Of a DNA stretch of 64,000 nucleotides, positions 18,183 to 26,049 are shown in pieces. This DNA is from Saprospiraceae bacterium (lineage in GTDB: Bacteria > Bacteroidota > Bacteroidia > Chitinophagales > Saprospiraceae), in contig JANQLV010000079.1 of the NCBI GenBank assembly GCA_028280415.1, positions 32,060 to 96,059 of the forward strand. The letters are read 5' to 3'. Each line of letters opens with the position of its first letter. Position 1 is the first letter of the stretch. The position numbers were made by a program, and so were the translations under genes. Below the pieces are notes generated by a model that saw nothing but the letters and a program-made list of their open reading frames with translations, had not been told where the DNA came from and did not search any database.

Positions 18183-19082
18183 TTATTCGAGTTCGTATTT
18201 ATTAATTAGGGCTTTTCGAGTCTGTTCATCAGCCAGTCTGAATCCAAAGCCTTGCTGGCTGCCGAAAATCTGGTAACCATATTCCAAGCCATAGTATCTA
18301 TCTATCAACATTTTCAAAGGGCCTGCTTCTATCTCATTATCCAAATAAGCTTTATGTACAACCGGGAGGTACATTTCCATCATCATCACATTTGAGTGCT
18401 GAATAACTGACCACATCACATTTTCGTATTTTTTTCCTACCAGGCTTCTTCCAAGGTATGAGCCGTATACCTGAAATAAGGAGTCAATCAGCTGCTGATT
18501 CTTTTGGTCTATTGCTTTTTGTTTTAGTTGATACTGATCCCAATTTTGTTCCCGGTAGATTTCGTCCTCTTGCTTAATTTTATCCATTAATTTTACAAGA
18601 TTCTTGTCCAGATTTTTACGCTTACAATACTCCGCAAGGTCAAAAGTTGTTTTAGCCGGTATTCCCTTTTTACAGGCTTGAAGTTGTTTATTATAGTTTT
18701 GGCGAATGAGATCGTATTTGGGATTATTTTTAATCTTGTTTTCAAAAGCGATGAAATACTCACAGCTACCTTGGGCACTGGCAAACTTCTGATAAGCTAA
18801 AGCAATATTTTCCGGGCTCTCGTTTAAGGTTAAAAACGCAGATAATACATTAAAATAGTCGGCCAGGTTGAAATTTTCAGGTTTCTGCTCTACGGCCTTT
18901 CTCGTTTCGGCCAATATCATAGCTGCATAATCGTATTCTTCCTTGGAAACATTTTTTTTCTGTACAGGCTTATAAGCAAGAATTCCCTGTTCAAAAGTAT
19001 CAAAGCCAAAACTCATCTCGGTCTGCCCAAAACAATTTGAACCCAGGTTAATGCAAATAATATAAAGAAGTGTATGTTTCAT
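18183..19082 (-). CDS. Exported helical protein of unknown function, first gene of BlaI/BlaR1 module
   Basis: This 299-residue protein begins MKHTLLYIICINLGSNCFGQ, a signal peptide probably cleaved after FGQ. The mature part is predicted mostly alpha-helical and rich in Lys, Gln, Tyr and Asn (NYNKQLQACKKGIPAKT, KNLDKNLVKLMDKIKQEDEI). I recognise no domain. The residues NNEI/YYGLEYGYQIFGSQQGFG near the end look like the most conserved segment. It lies 77 bp upstream of the repressor gene in the same direction, and its start is about 14 bp from the transcription start expected from the operator-covered promoter. It is therefore probably the first cistron under BlaI control and might be an effector or sensor part of the module. 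Confidence 0.75.
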   Translation of the reverse strand: MKHTLLYIICINLGSNCFGQTEMSFGFDTFEQGILAYKPVQKKNVSKEEYDYAAMILAETRKAVEQKPENFNLADYFNVLSAFLTLNESPENIALAYQKFASAQGSCEYFIAFENKIKNNPKYDLIRQNYNKQLQACKKGIPAKTTFDLAEYCKRKNLDKNLVKLMDKIKQEDEIYREQNWDQYQLKQKAIDQKNQQLIDSLFQVYGSYLGRSLVGKKYENVMWSVIQHSNVMMMEMYLPVVHKAYLDNEIEAGPLKMLIDRYYGLEYGYQIFGSQQGFGFRLADEQTRKALINKYELE

Positions 19083-19101
19083 TTAATTTTTTATAGGATA
19101 T

Positions 19102-19132
19102 CAAAGCTTATACGAACAACTTCGTACTACAA
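19102..19132 (-). promoter_or_regulatory. Leftward promoter with an operator in its spacer
   Basis: On the minus strand TTG (19130-19132), a 20-bp spacer and AAGCTTTG (19102-19109, 7 of 8 bases of TAnnTTTG-like boxes) form a Bacteroidota-type promoter. The palindrome TACGAA-N4-TTCGTA at 19111-19126 fills most of the spacer, so a bound repressor would block RNA polymerase. Confidence 0.6.
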
Positions 19133-19183
19133 TATTATACGAAAGGATTCGTAAATCAAAATTTAACTACGATAAATTTCGTA
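19111..19183. promoter_or_regulatory. Three tandem 16-bp palindromic operators (TACGAA-N4-TTCGTA)
   Basis: Sites are TACGAACAACTTCGTA (19111-19126), TACGAAAGGATTCGTA (19138-19153) and TACGATAAATTTCGTA (19168-19183, one imperfect arm pair). Starts are 27 and 30 bp apart. The arms are perfect in the first two while the 4-bp centres differ, which is the mark of a protein-binding site. BlaI-family repressors bind TAC-...-GTA-type palindromes (TACA/TGTA in staphylococci), and the only such repressor in the window is encoded 1 kb away in the operon these sites precede. Confidence 0.75.
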
Positions 19184-19352
19184 CTTAAGAAAATTTTAAC
19201 ATTTTTTAACAGGCTTGAAACTTATTAAAGGGCATTAGACGTTACTAAAAACGAGTAATTTTTTAAGGCCCGGTAATACATTATATACTTGAAAATTAAA
19301 CCTGGGATTTTTCTCACTGTCTTTCTGTAACTTGCGAAAAATTAAATCAACG

Positions 19353-20366
19353 ATGAGCCTCGGATATAAGATCACTTTTTTATTTACGCTTTGTTTATTC
19401 TTTGCCTGTGAAGAGCCTGGTACAAATACTAGTGATACCGGTAATAATATTAGCGCTCCCGCTTCAAATCAGGGTACGGATGCCCTTCAAGAGAGTCCAA
19501 CTGAAAGTTCTCAAGTGGATACGCCTTCCTCTGTGCCGGAACCGAAGGATTGTGCAGTAGCCGATATTCATCACAAAAAGAACATTTTCCTGGCAAAAGA
19601 TGTAGCACAGCAAATTTGCATTGTTGCCAACCAAAGTACACATGATAAAGAGCTGGGAGATAGTCACCGTATTCTCCGCATTGTCGATACAAAAGACTGT
19701 TTAACGATTTTCGAAAAAACACTTCCTGTCGACAGAAGTCCCGATTTCCCTTATTATCTAATTCCACAAACTTACGAGCCAAAAAATGGTATTATTGCTA
19801 TTCAGGGTTATAGTAGTGCCTATTATTATAATGTAAAAAATGAGAAGCTTACCGGCCCGATCGAACCAAAATTTCTGAACGAGAGAGATGCTGTAGATCC
19901 ACAATCCGGAATGGTTAAAGGACTAAAGGTTTGGGAACATTATCTTATGGGACACTGTGTTGATTATGGCAATTTTGCTTTTGATATTGCCGATCCGAAT
20001 AATCCAAAACCAGTACTTCCCGTAGCAGAATACAAAATTCCGAAAACAGAAGAATACAATTACCTCTTTCTCCTGGAAACCAAAAATGGTTTTTATCAGG
20101 CGATTTTACCAACAACCGATATTGATGCCGGAGGAAATATGTTCGATCTGGATAGAATGTTTCGACAAGCACTTAAAATAAACAACAAGGTAGCCCGGAA
20201 CGTGCAAAACAACCGCTACATAATACTCAATGACAATTCTGATCCTAATCAGGCCCGAAAAGTAGTCATCGATATGTTTTCAAAAAAACAAGTTGACCTT
20301 CCCGATAATGTCGCGCTACTTAAAGCCGGGGAAGTTTTAAACTGGTTAAGTGTTAATAATCAGTAG
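19353..20366 (+). CDS. Lipoprotein of unknown function
   Basis: This 337-residue protein starts MSLGYKITFLFTLCLFFACE, a signal peptide with lipobox LFFA-C. A Ser/Thr/Asn/Pro-rich linker (about 22-65) precedes a compact domain. The frame also has a TTG seven codons upstream (19332), but the ATG is preferred. The domain contains repeated phrases such as YYLIPQTYEPKNGIIAIQGY and KNGFYQAILPTTDIDAGG, which suggest a beta-rich fold. I recognise no family. It is divergent from the BlaI module across 270 bp that include the three operators, so it may share that regulation. It ends one base before the convergent TPR gene's stop. Confidence 0.75.
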   Translation: MSLGYKITFLFTLCLFFACEEPGTNTSDTGNNISAPASNQGTDALQESPTESSQVDTPSSVPEPKDCAVADIHHKKNIFLAKDVAQQICIVANQSTHDKELGDSHRILRIVDTKDCLTIFEKTLPVDRSPDFPYYLIPQTYEPKNGIIAIQGYSSAYYYNVKNEKLTGPIEPKFLNERDAVDPQSGMVKGLKVWEHYLMGHCVDYGNFAFDIADPNNPKPVLPVAEYKIPKTEEYNYLFLLETKNGFYQAILPTTDIDAGGNMFDLDRMFRQALKINNKVARNVQNNRYIILNDNSDPNQARKVVIDMFSKKQVDLPDNVALLKAGEVLNWLSVNNQ

Positions 20367-20367
20367 T

Positions 20368-21342
20368 TCAATTTGATTCAAGAGATTCGAGCAGAGCATT
20401 AGCTTCTTTAAAACCGGGTTTTAATTCCAGTGCATTCTGGAGTGCAAGCAAAGTTGCCGTTTTATTATCCCTGGCTTTTTCCAACATTGCCAGTCGATAG
20501 TAAGCCCAGTGTTTTTTGGGTAAGTCCGCACCTGTTGTCTGATTAATATAAAAAATACAATAATCGATCCCCTGATCGATATTCATTTTTGAGATTGCGG
20601 CAATCTTGGCATATTGATAATGCCCTAGGTAATAATCGGGATAGTTTTCAATGGAGCGGTCGCAATAGTAAAATGCTTTTTGATAGTCCTCTTTTTTAAC
20701 ATTAATATAAGATAGCCAGTAATAAGTGTTTTTAGTCCCTAATTCGCTGTTCAATATTTCCAAATAAATTGCTTCCGCCTTATCGTATTCTTCTTCTTTA
20801 AAAAATATAGAAGCCTGTAATTTTAAACCGGCTGCTTTATCATATCTTTCAATTTCGCTGGCTTGATCTTTTGCTTTACGGATACTCCCTCCGGCAATCA
20901 AGGGTGCATTAAGATAGTAATTCGCCAGCCTGATCCGGGCATCCGTATGTTGAGGGTTCAATTCAATCGCTTTGAGCAAAGATGTTTTTGCCTTATCGGC
21001 ATATTTTCCTTTTTTAAAAAAATTGTCAATATGATTCAGTTGTTCAATACTTGCGCTCCCTTTCCAATAATAATAATCCGCCTGATTTTCATCCATCACA
21101 ATGCTTTGTTCAAACTGGAGTATAGCTTTATCAAAAAGTTTTTCCTCATAAAATGCTTTTCCAAGCAAAAAATAAAACCGGGCATATTGATCAAGTTCAT
21201 CCCGATTGTTATTGAGCAAATCGATTGAAGCCCGGACTTCCTTTTCCCCGAGTAATTTTTCCGCCTGATCGAGAATAGTATTTTGAGCGAAAAGCATCTG
21301 GCTCAAAAATGAAGAAAACAAAAAAATGATATATACTTTCAT
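20368..21342 (-). CDS. Exported TPR-repeat protein
   Basis: This 324-residue protein has a signal peptide (about 1-20, MKVYIIFLFSSFLSQMLFAQ) and tetratricopeptide-like helical repeats through the chain: ARFYFLLGKAFYEEKLFDKA, YYWKGSASIEQLN, AEAIYLEILNSEL and AYYRLAMLEKARDN. TPR proteins in the periplasm usually scaffold protein complexes. The start lies only 4 bp after the stop of the upstream CocE-type hydrolase gene, so the two are almost certainly co-transcribed. That coupling is the only clue to function. It converges with the lipoprotein gene with a 1-bp gap between stop codons. Confidence 0.82.
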   Translation of the reverse strand: MKVYIIFLFSSFLSQMLFAQNTILDQAEKLLGEKEVRASIDLLNNNRDELDQYARFYFLLGKAFYEEKLFDKAILQFEQSIVMDENQADYYYWKGSASIEQLNHIDNFFKKGKYADKAKTSLLKAIELNPQHTDARIRLANYYLNAPLIAGGSIRKAKDQASEIERYDKAAGLKLQASIFFKEEEYDKAEAIYLEILNSELGTKNTYYWLSYINVKKEDYQKAFYYCDRSIENYPDYYLGHYQYAKIAAISKMNIDQGIDYCIFYINQTTGADLPKKHWAYYRLAMLEKARDNKTATLLALQNALELKPGFKEANALLESLESN

Positions 21343-21346
21343 AAGA

Positions 21347-23005
21347 CTACTTTTTTAAAAATGGAATGATGATTTTCGAAGGATACTTTTTCGAGCAATA
21401 GATCAACTGACGAACCGGCACAAAAGTTATAGCCTCCATCGGATCAATCCCAGTATTGGGATTACGATTGAATTTCGGATAATTGCTGCTGCTAATCTGT
21501 ACTCGCAGACTTTGTCCCGGAGCAATGCGAAAAGCTGTATCCCCCAGATCAATACTCACCTCAAACACTCCCTCTCCACATCGAGCAGTTTCCACTCTGG
21601 TTATCCCGTCTACAATATTTAAAGATTGGTTCAATGAATCGACTAATGTCAATTTAGCGGTGAAATCCGTTCCTTTTCCTTCTGTTTGCACATACAAGCT
21701 GGCGGTAATATTCCCCGCAACGATACCTTCTTCGGAAAAAGGAGAAGTAGTATAGGTTAGCACATCTTCACGTGCCTCTATTGAGCTTTGATTTTTTATC
21801 CCCAGGACTTCTGTAAACAGATAAAAGTTAGCTCCCCCGTAAGTTGGGACTGCATCAAGCGGATTATAAATAAAACTATTCCGGGCATTTATTTCATCAC
21901 TCTTTGTAGGACTCAAATGATGTTCCGGGCTCAGATAATACGCCCGAGGCTCAGAACTGGGTGGCCATTGTTTTCCCTCTAGCCATTTATTTTGAAAAAG
22001 CACATAATAATTTACTCCCTGATAATTAATTTCCAGTTCATCTCCTTTGAGCGTATGGTTAAACCAATGCGTTGTCAGATCGAGAAAACCCGCAATATCC
22101 AGATAAGCATTTTCAGAAATTTGATGCTCTCCGATCCAATTGGTCTCTGCATATATCTGATTATGAAACCAGGGGCCTATCAATAAATATTGTCTGTTTT
22201 GCCCAGCAGCTCTTATCTTTTTATAAGCTTCAAGTGTCGCCTGTACTGTAAAGTCATACCATCCGTTAACATGAAAAATCGGCACTTCGACAGCTTCATA
22301 GGTAAAGGGGGAATCCAGTCGATCCAGATCAATCTCCGTTCCGTCTTCTGTTAGGAACATGGTCCCCCGTCCCGGAATTGCCTCGATGAGTGGTGTATGT
22401 GCATATATTTCCTCCAGGTCAGCACCTTCTTCAACAAGTTCAGAGCTTTGCCCTTCTGAAAGGAGCCAGGGAATAATTAACATTTGATGCATAGCACCAC
22501 CGGGATTATTGACGGTTTGACCGTCTATCCAGCCAGATAAGTTAAAAATACCTTTTAAAGCCGGATGCCCGGAATCTGCTAAAATCAGGGCACAGTAACT
22601 GATATAAGATGAACCCCAAAGGCCAATATTACCATCACACCAGGGTTGTTCACTCAGCCAATTCAATGTGAAATTGCCATCCGCTTTTTCGTTAATAAAA
22701 GGAATAAACTGGCCCCGGGATCTGTTTTTCCCTCGTACATCCTGTACCATAACGGCAAAGCCATTGCGTACAAAATGTTCCGCAAACATAATCATCCCTT
22801 CTTTCTGATAAGGCGTTCGAATAAGAATTACCGGAAAAGATTCCGCTTCTGTTTCAGGCAGATAAAGATCATGTACCAACTGAATGCTATCCGGAAGAAA
22901 GATGTATTGATTCTTATGCAGTTGAAATGGCACATTTTGCGTACCAGTCAGGTTTATTATAGAAAGCATCAGTAATAGAATTACAAAATTCTTTTTCCAA
23001 AACAT
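21347..23005 (-). CDS. CocE/NonD family hydrolase (X-Pro dipeptidyl-peptidase S15-like), exported
   Basis: This 552-residue alpha/beta hydrolase has a signal peptide (about 1-22). The S15/CocE core shows VILIRTPYQKEG, VMVQDVRGKNRSRGQF, the nucleophile elbow IGLWGSSYISY (Ser133 as G-x-S), and LLIGPWFHNQ, which carries the probable catalytic histidine. The aspartate is probably in the NGWYDFTVQATLE region. The C-terminal jelly-roll domain (about 330-552) ends in EGVFEVSIDLGDTAFRIAPG and SLRVQISSSNYPKFNRNPNT, typical of the family. Members cleave ester or amide bonds in acyl compounds or Xaa-Pro peptides; the substrate here is unknown. It is followed 4 bp later by a TPR protein gene. Confidence 0.88.
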   Translation of the reverse strand: MFWKKNFVILLLMLSIINLTGTQNVPFQLHKNQYIFLPDSIQLVHDLYLPETEAESFPVILIRTPYQKEGMIMFAEHFVRNGFAVMVQDVRGKNRSRGQFIPFINEKADGNFTLNWLSEQPWCDGNIGLWGSSYISYCALILADSGHPALKGIFNLSGWIDGQTVNNPGGAMHQMLIIPWLLSEGQSSELVEEGADLEEIYAHTPLIEAIPGRGTMFLTEDGTEIDLDRLDSPFTYEAVEVPIFHVNGWYDFTVQATLEAYKKIRAAGQNRQYLLIGPWFHNQIYAETNWIGEHQISENAYLDIAGFLDLTTHWFNHTLKGDELEINYQGVNYYVLFQNKWLEGKQWPPSSEPRAYYLSPEHHLSPTKSDEINARNSFIYNPLDAVPTYGGANFYLFTEVLGIKNQSSIEAREDVLTYTTSPFSEEGIVAGNITASLYVQTEGKGTDFTAKLTLVDSLNQSLNIVDGITRVETARCGEGVFEVSIDLGDTAFRIAPGQSLRVQISSSNYPKFNRNPNTGIDPMEAITFVPVRQLIYCSKKYPSKIIIPFLKK

Positions 23006-23136
23006 ACTTCATTTTTGGATACAAGGTATAAGCTTGCCAGAAGTGGGAAAAATATATGTGGTGAATAGAATTGTTTTGTGGTAAAAATCCGGATATTCGG
23101 GCGAATGACAAGCTTCCTACCATCTACCCCAGACTG

Positions 23137-24000
23137 CTACAGGGATTTTATGGTTTCTTTTAAAGCCGGGATGTAACTTCTGGATACCGGAATTATTTGT
23201 TTTGAGTGCCTCAACAGCAATTGCATGCCCTGAGTATTCCCGGATATTTTAGATACCTGATTAAGATTTACAATGTAGGATCGATGTACTCGTAAAAAAG
23301 GTAAGGCCAGCCTTTCAGCAGCTTTTTTCAGCGTAAAGCGTATCAAAGTTTCTTCTGTTTCCCGATTTTCATTTTTTAAACAGACCACATTCACATAATT
23401 ATCCTCTGCTTTTAAATAAAGAACGGACGAAGCTTCAAACCGATGAAAACCTTTTTCACCAGTGGCAGTGTTGAAAGTGATATAGCCCTCCTGTTCAACA
23501 GTTTTCAGAGCCGTATTCAAATCTGTATTCGAGCCTCTTGCAAGAGCGGCTTTCAGAGCTGCAATATAAAAGATAAAGGCAAGAATGATCGCTGGAATCA
23601 AACCAATGAATGAGGCGTGCAAAATGGTAGTAGATAAGGAACTAACGGACTGACCATTCAGTAGGTTCTGTAGCATTTGATGTACAATAGCAACCATTGT
23701 AGTCAGGCAAAAATACCCGAGTAAAAAATGATAGAAATACCAACGTTGAATTTTTAGCAGCCGGTTAACCCAGGGAAAGATCCACTTCAACAAAATGAAA
23801 ATGGTGATAAAATAGATCAGGGTAAAACCCAATATGACCAGATACTTATTGGAAACTGTTATATTAAAATTGAAAGGCTCTAATAAAACGAATATCAGAT
23901 AAATTATAGCACAGGCAATCCCCAGACCTTTTGCAATCTCTCCTGATTTCAGCTCCTTTCTGGGAACGGACCGTGTCAGATAATTCTTTATACTCCGCAT
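23137..24000 (-). CDS. Membrane-bound LytTR transcriptional regulator
   Basis: This 287-residue one-component regulator has four hydrophobic segments in the first half (IACAIIYLIFVLLEPF, YLVILGFTLIYFITIFILL, FLLGYFCLTTMVAIVHQML, ASFIGLIPAIILAFIFYIAA). They lead into a C-terminal LytTR DNA-binding domain (about 190-287: VLYLKAEDNYVNVVCLKN, FLRVHRSYIVNLNQVSKISG, QIIPVSRSYIPALKETI). There is no receiver or kinase domain, so a membrane or lipid signal may act directly. The frame extends to 24054, but MRSIKNYLTRSVPRK (24000) looks like the real start and leaves a 69-bp divergent intergenic region with a double-PDZ T9SS gene, the likely target. Repeats in that gap are listed separately. Confidence 0.85.
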   Translation of the reverse strand: MRSIKNYLTRSVPRKELKSGEIAKGLGIACAIIYLIFVLLEPFNFNITVSNKYLVILGFTLIYFITIFILLKWIFPWVNRLLKIQRWYFYHFLLGYFCLTTMVAIVHQMLQNLLNGQSVSSLSTTILHASFIGLIPAIILAFIFYIAALKAALARGSNTDLNTALKTVEQEGYITFNTATGEKGFHRFEASSVLYLKAEDNYVNVVCLKNENRETEETLIRFTLKKAAERLALPFLRVHRSYIVNLNQVSKISGNTQGMQLLLRHSKQIIPVSRSYIPALKETIKSL

Positions 24001-24009
24001 ATTACAAAG

Positions 24010-24069
24010 ATAACTCTTGTGATCCAAAATAACTTTTGAATCGTAAGTCTTCAAAAAAATATTACGATT
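24010..24069. promoter_or_regulatory. Divergent regulatory region with direct and inverted repeats
   Basis: Direct repeats ATAACTCTTG (24010-24019) and ATAACTTTTG (24029-24038) lie 19 bp apart; their complement contains AGTTAT, similar to the core of known LytTR half-sites. An 8-bp inverted repeat AATCGTAA (24039-24046) / TTACGATT (24062-24069) abuts the PDZ start codon at 24070. This may be where the LytTR regulator controls itself and the PDZ gene. Confidence 0.4.
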
Positions 24070-25185
24070 ATGAAAAAGTTATTTTTACTACTGATCACTT
24101 TGAATTTGGGCTCAGCCCTATTTTCTCAATCCCCAAACCATCCTTCCAGAGCTTTTCTGGGAGTCAACAGTAATCACATTGACCAGGCAAAAGCTGAAGC
24201 TCTGGGTTTTGATACCCCTTACGGTGCTTATATTACTCAGGTATACGAAAATACTACCGCCGAAAAGGCAGGAATTCAACCCTTCGATTATCTGACCGGT
24301 ATAAATAATAAAGCCTTTACTGCTTCTCGAAGATTCCAGCATGTGATGAGCGAATACAATGCCGGAGAGCAGGCCACAATACAGATGATTCGCGGAAATC
24401 AGGCGATGTCAATCCCGGTTACTTTCGGTAAGCAAAGCGATGCGATCTATCGGAAAATTCCAAAGGAAGAGGAACCCTTTCTTGGCGTCAAGCAGGATCA
24501 TTATAACTGGAAAGAAAATATACCCGGTGTAAAAGTGCAAATTGTTGAAAAATCAGCTGCCGAACAAATGGATTTACAGGACAATGATATCATCACGGCT
24601 ATCAACGGACAACAGATAATCGACTGGCATGATCTCGGAAATATGATCGATAATATGAAACCGGGTGATCCAATCAGCATAGATTTCCTAAGAGATGGAA
24701 AAACCATGTCGGCACAAACCAATATCAAATCCTATGGCGAAACTTATATGGTACATGATAAGCAGGAAACAAAGGTGATGGAGGAAGAAGAGGCAAAACC
24801 CGCTGAAGAAATTGAACAAGCGTTTTCCGTAAACATGGAAGAAGCCCTGGAGATGGAAAATATAAGCCAACAGGAAGCAGATGATATGAAGAAGAAAGTG
24901 GGGGTAGATATGCCAATCATCAATAATCTGGAAATCGAGAAACTAAATATTTTTCCAAACCCCAATGATGGTCTTTTTAATTTAATGTTCGAACTGCCCA
25001 ATCGCGGTCAGACCAGTATTCGAATTTTTAATAGTGTAGGAAAACTGGTCTATCAAAATGACCTGCAGCAGTTTAGTGGCGTATTTAAAGACCGAATTGA
25101 TATTTCCGGTCGGGCGAAGGGTTTTTATTTCTTAGCGATCAACCAGGATGGTAAATCCATCACCAAAAAGGTTGCGCTACAATAA
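24070..25185 (+). CDS. Exported double-PDZ protein with T9SS type A sorting domain
   Basis: This 371-residue protein has a signal peptide (about 1-20, ending ALFSQ). PDZ 1 spans about 27-120 (SRAFLGVNSNH, AGIQPFDYLTGINN) and PDZ 2 about 135-220 (PFLGVKQDHY, DLQDNDIITAINGQQIIDWH). A Glu-rich linker (about 230-275) precedes a type A T9SS domain (about 290-371: LNIFPNPNDGLFNLMFELPN, IRIFNSVGKLVYQ, GKSITKKVALQ). The layout matches the 533-residue PDZ protein of the BlaR1 module, though the PDZ sequences have diverged. No protease domain is present. It is divergent from a membrane LytTR regulator with a very short shared promoter region. Confidence 0.87.
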   Translation: MKKLFLLLITLNLGSALFSQSPNHPSRAFLGVNSNHIDQAKAEALGFDTPYGAYITQVYENTTAEKAGIQPFDYLTGINNKAFTASRRFQHVMSEYNAGEQATIQMIRGNQAMSIPVTFGKQSDAIYRKIPKEEEPFLGVKQDHYNWKENIPGVKVQIVEKSAAEQMDLQDNDIITAINGQQIIDWHDLGNMIDNMKPGDPISIDFLRDGKTMSAQTNIKSYGETYMVHDKQETKVMEEEEAKPAEEIEQAFSVNMEEALEMENISQQEADDMKKKVGVDMPIINNLEIEKLNIFPNPNDGLFNLMFELPNRGQTSIRIFNSVGKLVYQNDLQQFSGVFKDRIDISGRAKGFYFLAINQDGKSITKKVALQ

Positions 25186-25202
25186 TCAACCGAGTCATTC
25201 CG

Positions 25203-25230
25203 AATTTCGCTTAAGCTCTAATTCGAAATT
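25203..25230. repeat. Small inverted repeat after the PDZ gene
   Basis: AATTTCG (25203-25209) pairs with CGAAATT (25224-25230) around a 14-nt loop. It lies 18 bp past the PDZ stop codon and may act as part of transcript end formation. Confidence 0.35.
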
Positions 25231-25244
25231 AAATATTATAGCGA

Positions 25245-25313
25245 TGTTTATTGCAGGTATTGGGTTTTTCGGGATTACCCAAACCCTGCTCCCTGATACC
25301 TGCCCCATAAACA
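25245..25313. ncRNA. Nested long hairpin, possible structured RNA
   Basis: TGTTTAT/ATAAACA (7 bp) and CAGGTAT/ATACCTG (7 bp) stack with small internal loops (TG and CCCC). Inside, GGGTTT can pair with AAACCC. The element spans 69 nt, is not followed by a T-run and lies in a 284-bp gap. It could be a transcript-end stabiliser, a leader for the next gene or a small mobile repeat. No homology evidence is available. Confidence 0.35.
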
Positions 25314-25469
25314 ATAAATAGTGATATGATATTCCATACTGGATTTCAAGCAAAATTCGGGATGCCTTATTTTTCCATAGAAAACATCTAGGATTTGTGA
25401 GCTAAAAGACGAATCTTCTTTGTTATTTGTTGGATATTAGAGCAAACATCAGTTTACAAAACTCCAAGT

Positions 25470-26006
25470 ATGAAAATTATTACTCTTGTTCTCTACCTTT
25501 TTTTATGCTGCTTAAGCATCAATACGCTCAGTGCCCAAATGAATAATGAAACAATGGGCAAAATCATTAGTAAGGAAGCCTATGAGGTAGAAGGACGGCT
25601 GGGTAACTGGCAATTTATCTACGGACAAAGATTGATCTATGTCGTTACAGATGAAAGTGCTAACCGCATGCGCATTTTCACTCCGGTAATTGAAGAAGCG
25701 AAACTCGAAGAAGATCAACTCAAAAAAATGCTTGAAGCCAATTTTCATTCTGCCCTCGATGCAAAGTATTGTTTATATGAAGGTTTAGTCATTACGGTTT
25801 ACACACATCCGCTAAAAGAATTACAAACCGAACAATTCATCGATGCACTTCGCCAGGTAGTTACCCTCGCCGATACTTTTGGCAGTTCTTACTCCAGTAC
25901 TTCAGTCATTTTTAATCCCGGAGGTACTGATGATTCCGATGAAAAAAGTAAAGAAGATCGAACCAATAAAAAACCCGGCGGCAAGAAAAAAGAGCTCAAG
26001 CAATAA
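25470..26006 (+). CDS. Exported small protein of unknown function
   Basis: This 178-residue protein has a signal peptide (about 1-22, ending LSAQ) and a mature alpha/beta domain of about 120 residues: WQFIYGQRLIYVVTDESANR, RIFTPVIEEAKLEEDQLKKM and YCLYEGLVITVYTHPLKELQ. The C-terminal tail is charged and lysine-rich. The strand-helix pattern recalls the YbjN/CesT-like chaperone fold, but this is only an impression from secondary-structure spacing. It converges with a small lipoprotein gene 43 bp away. No operon partner is visible. Confidence 0.7.
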   Translation: MKIITLVLYLFLCCLSINTLSAQMNNETMGKIISKEAYEVEGRLGNWQFIYGQRLIYVVTDESANRMRIFTPVIEEAKLEEDQLKKMLEANFHSALDAKYCLYEGLVITVYTHPLKELQTEQFIDALRQVVTLADTFGSSYSSTSVIFNPGGTDDSDEKSKEDRTNKKPGGKKKELKQ

Positions 26007-26049
26007 TTGATTCCCGAGTTTCGACTATAGTTGTTTGCTCTTTGTTGAT

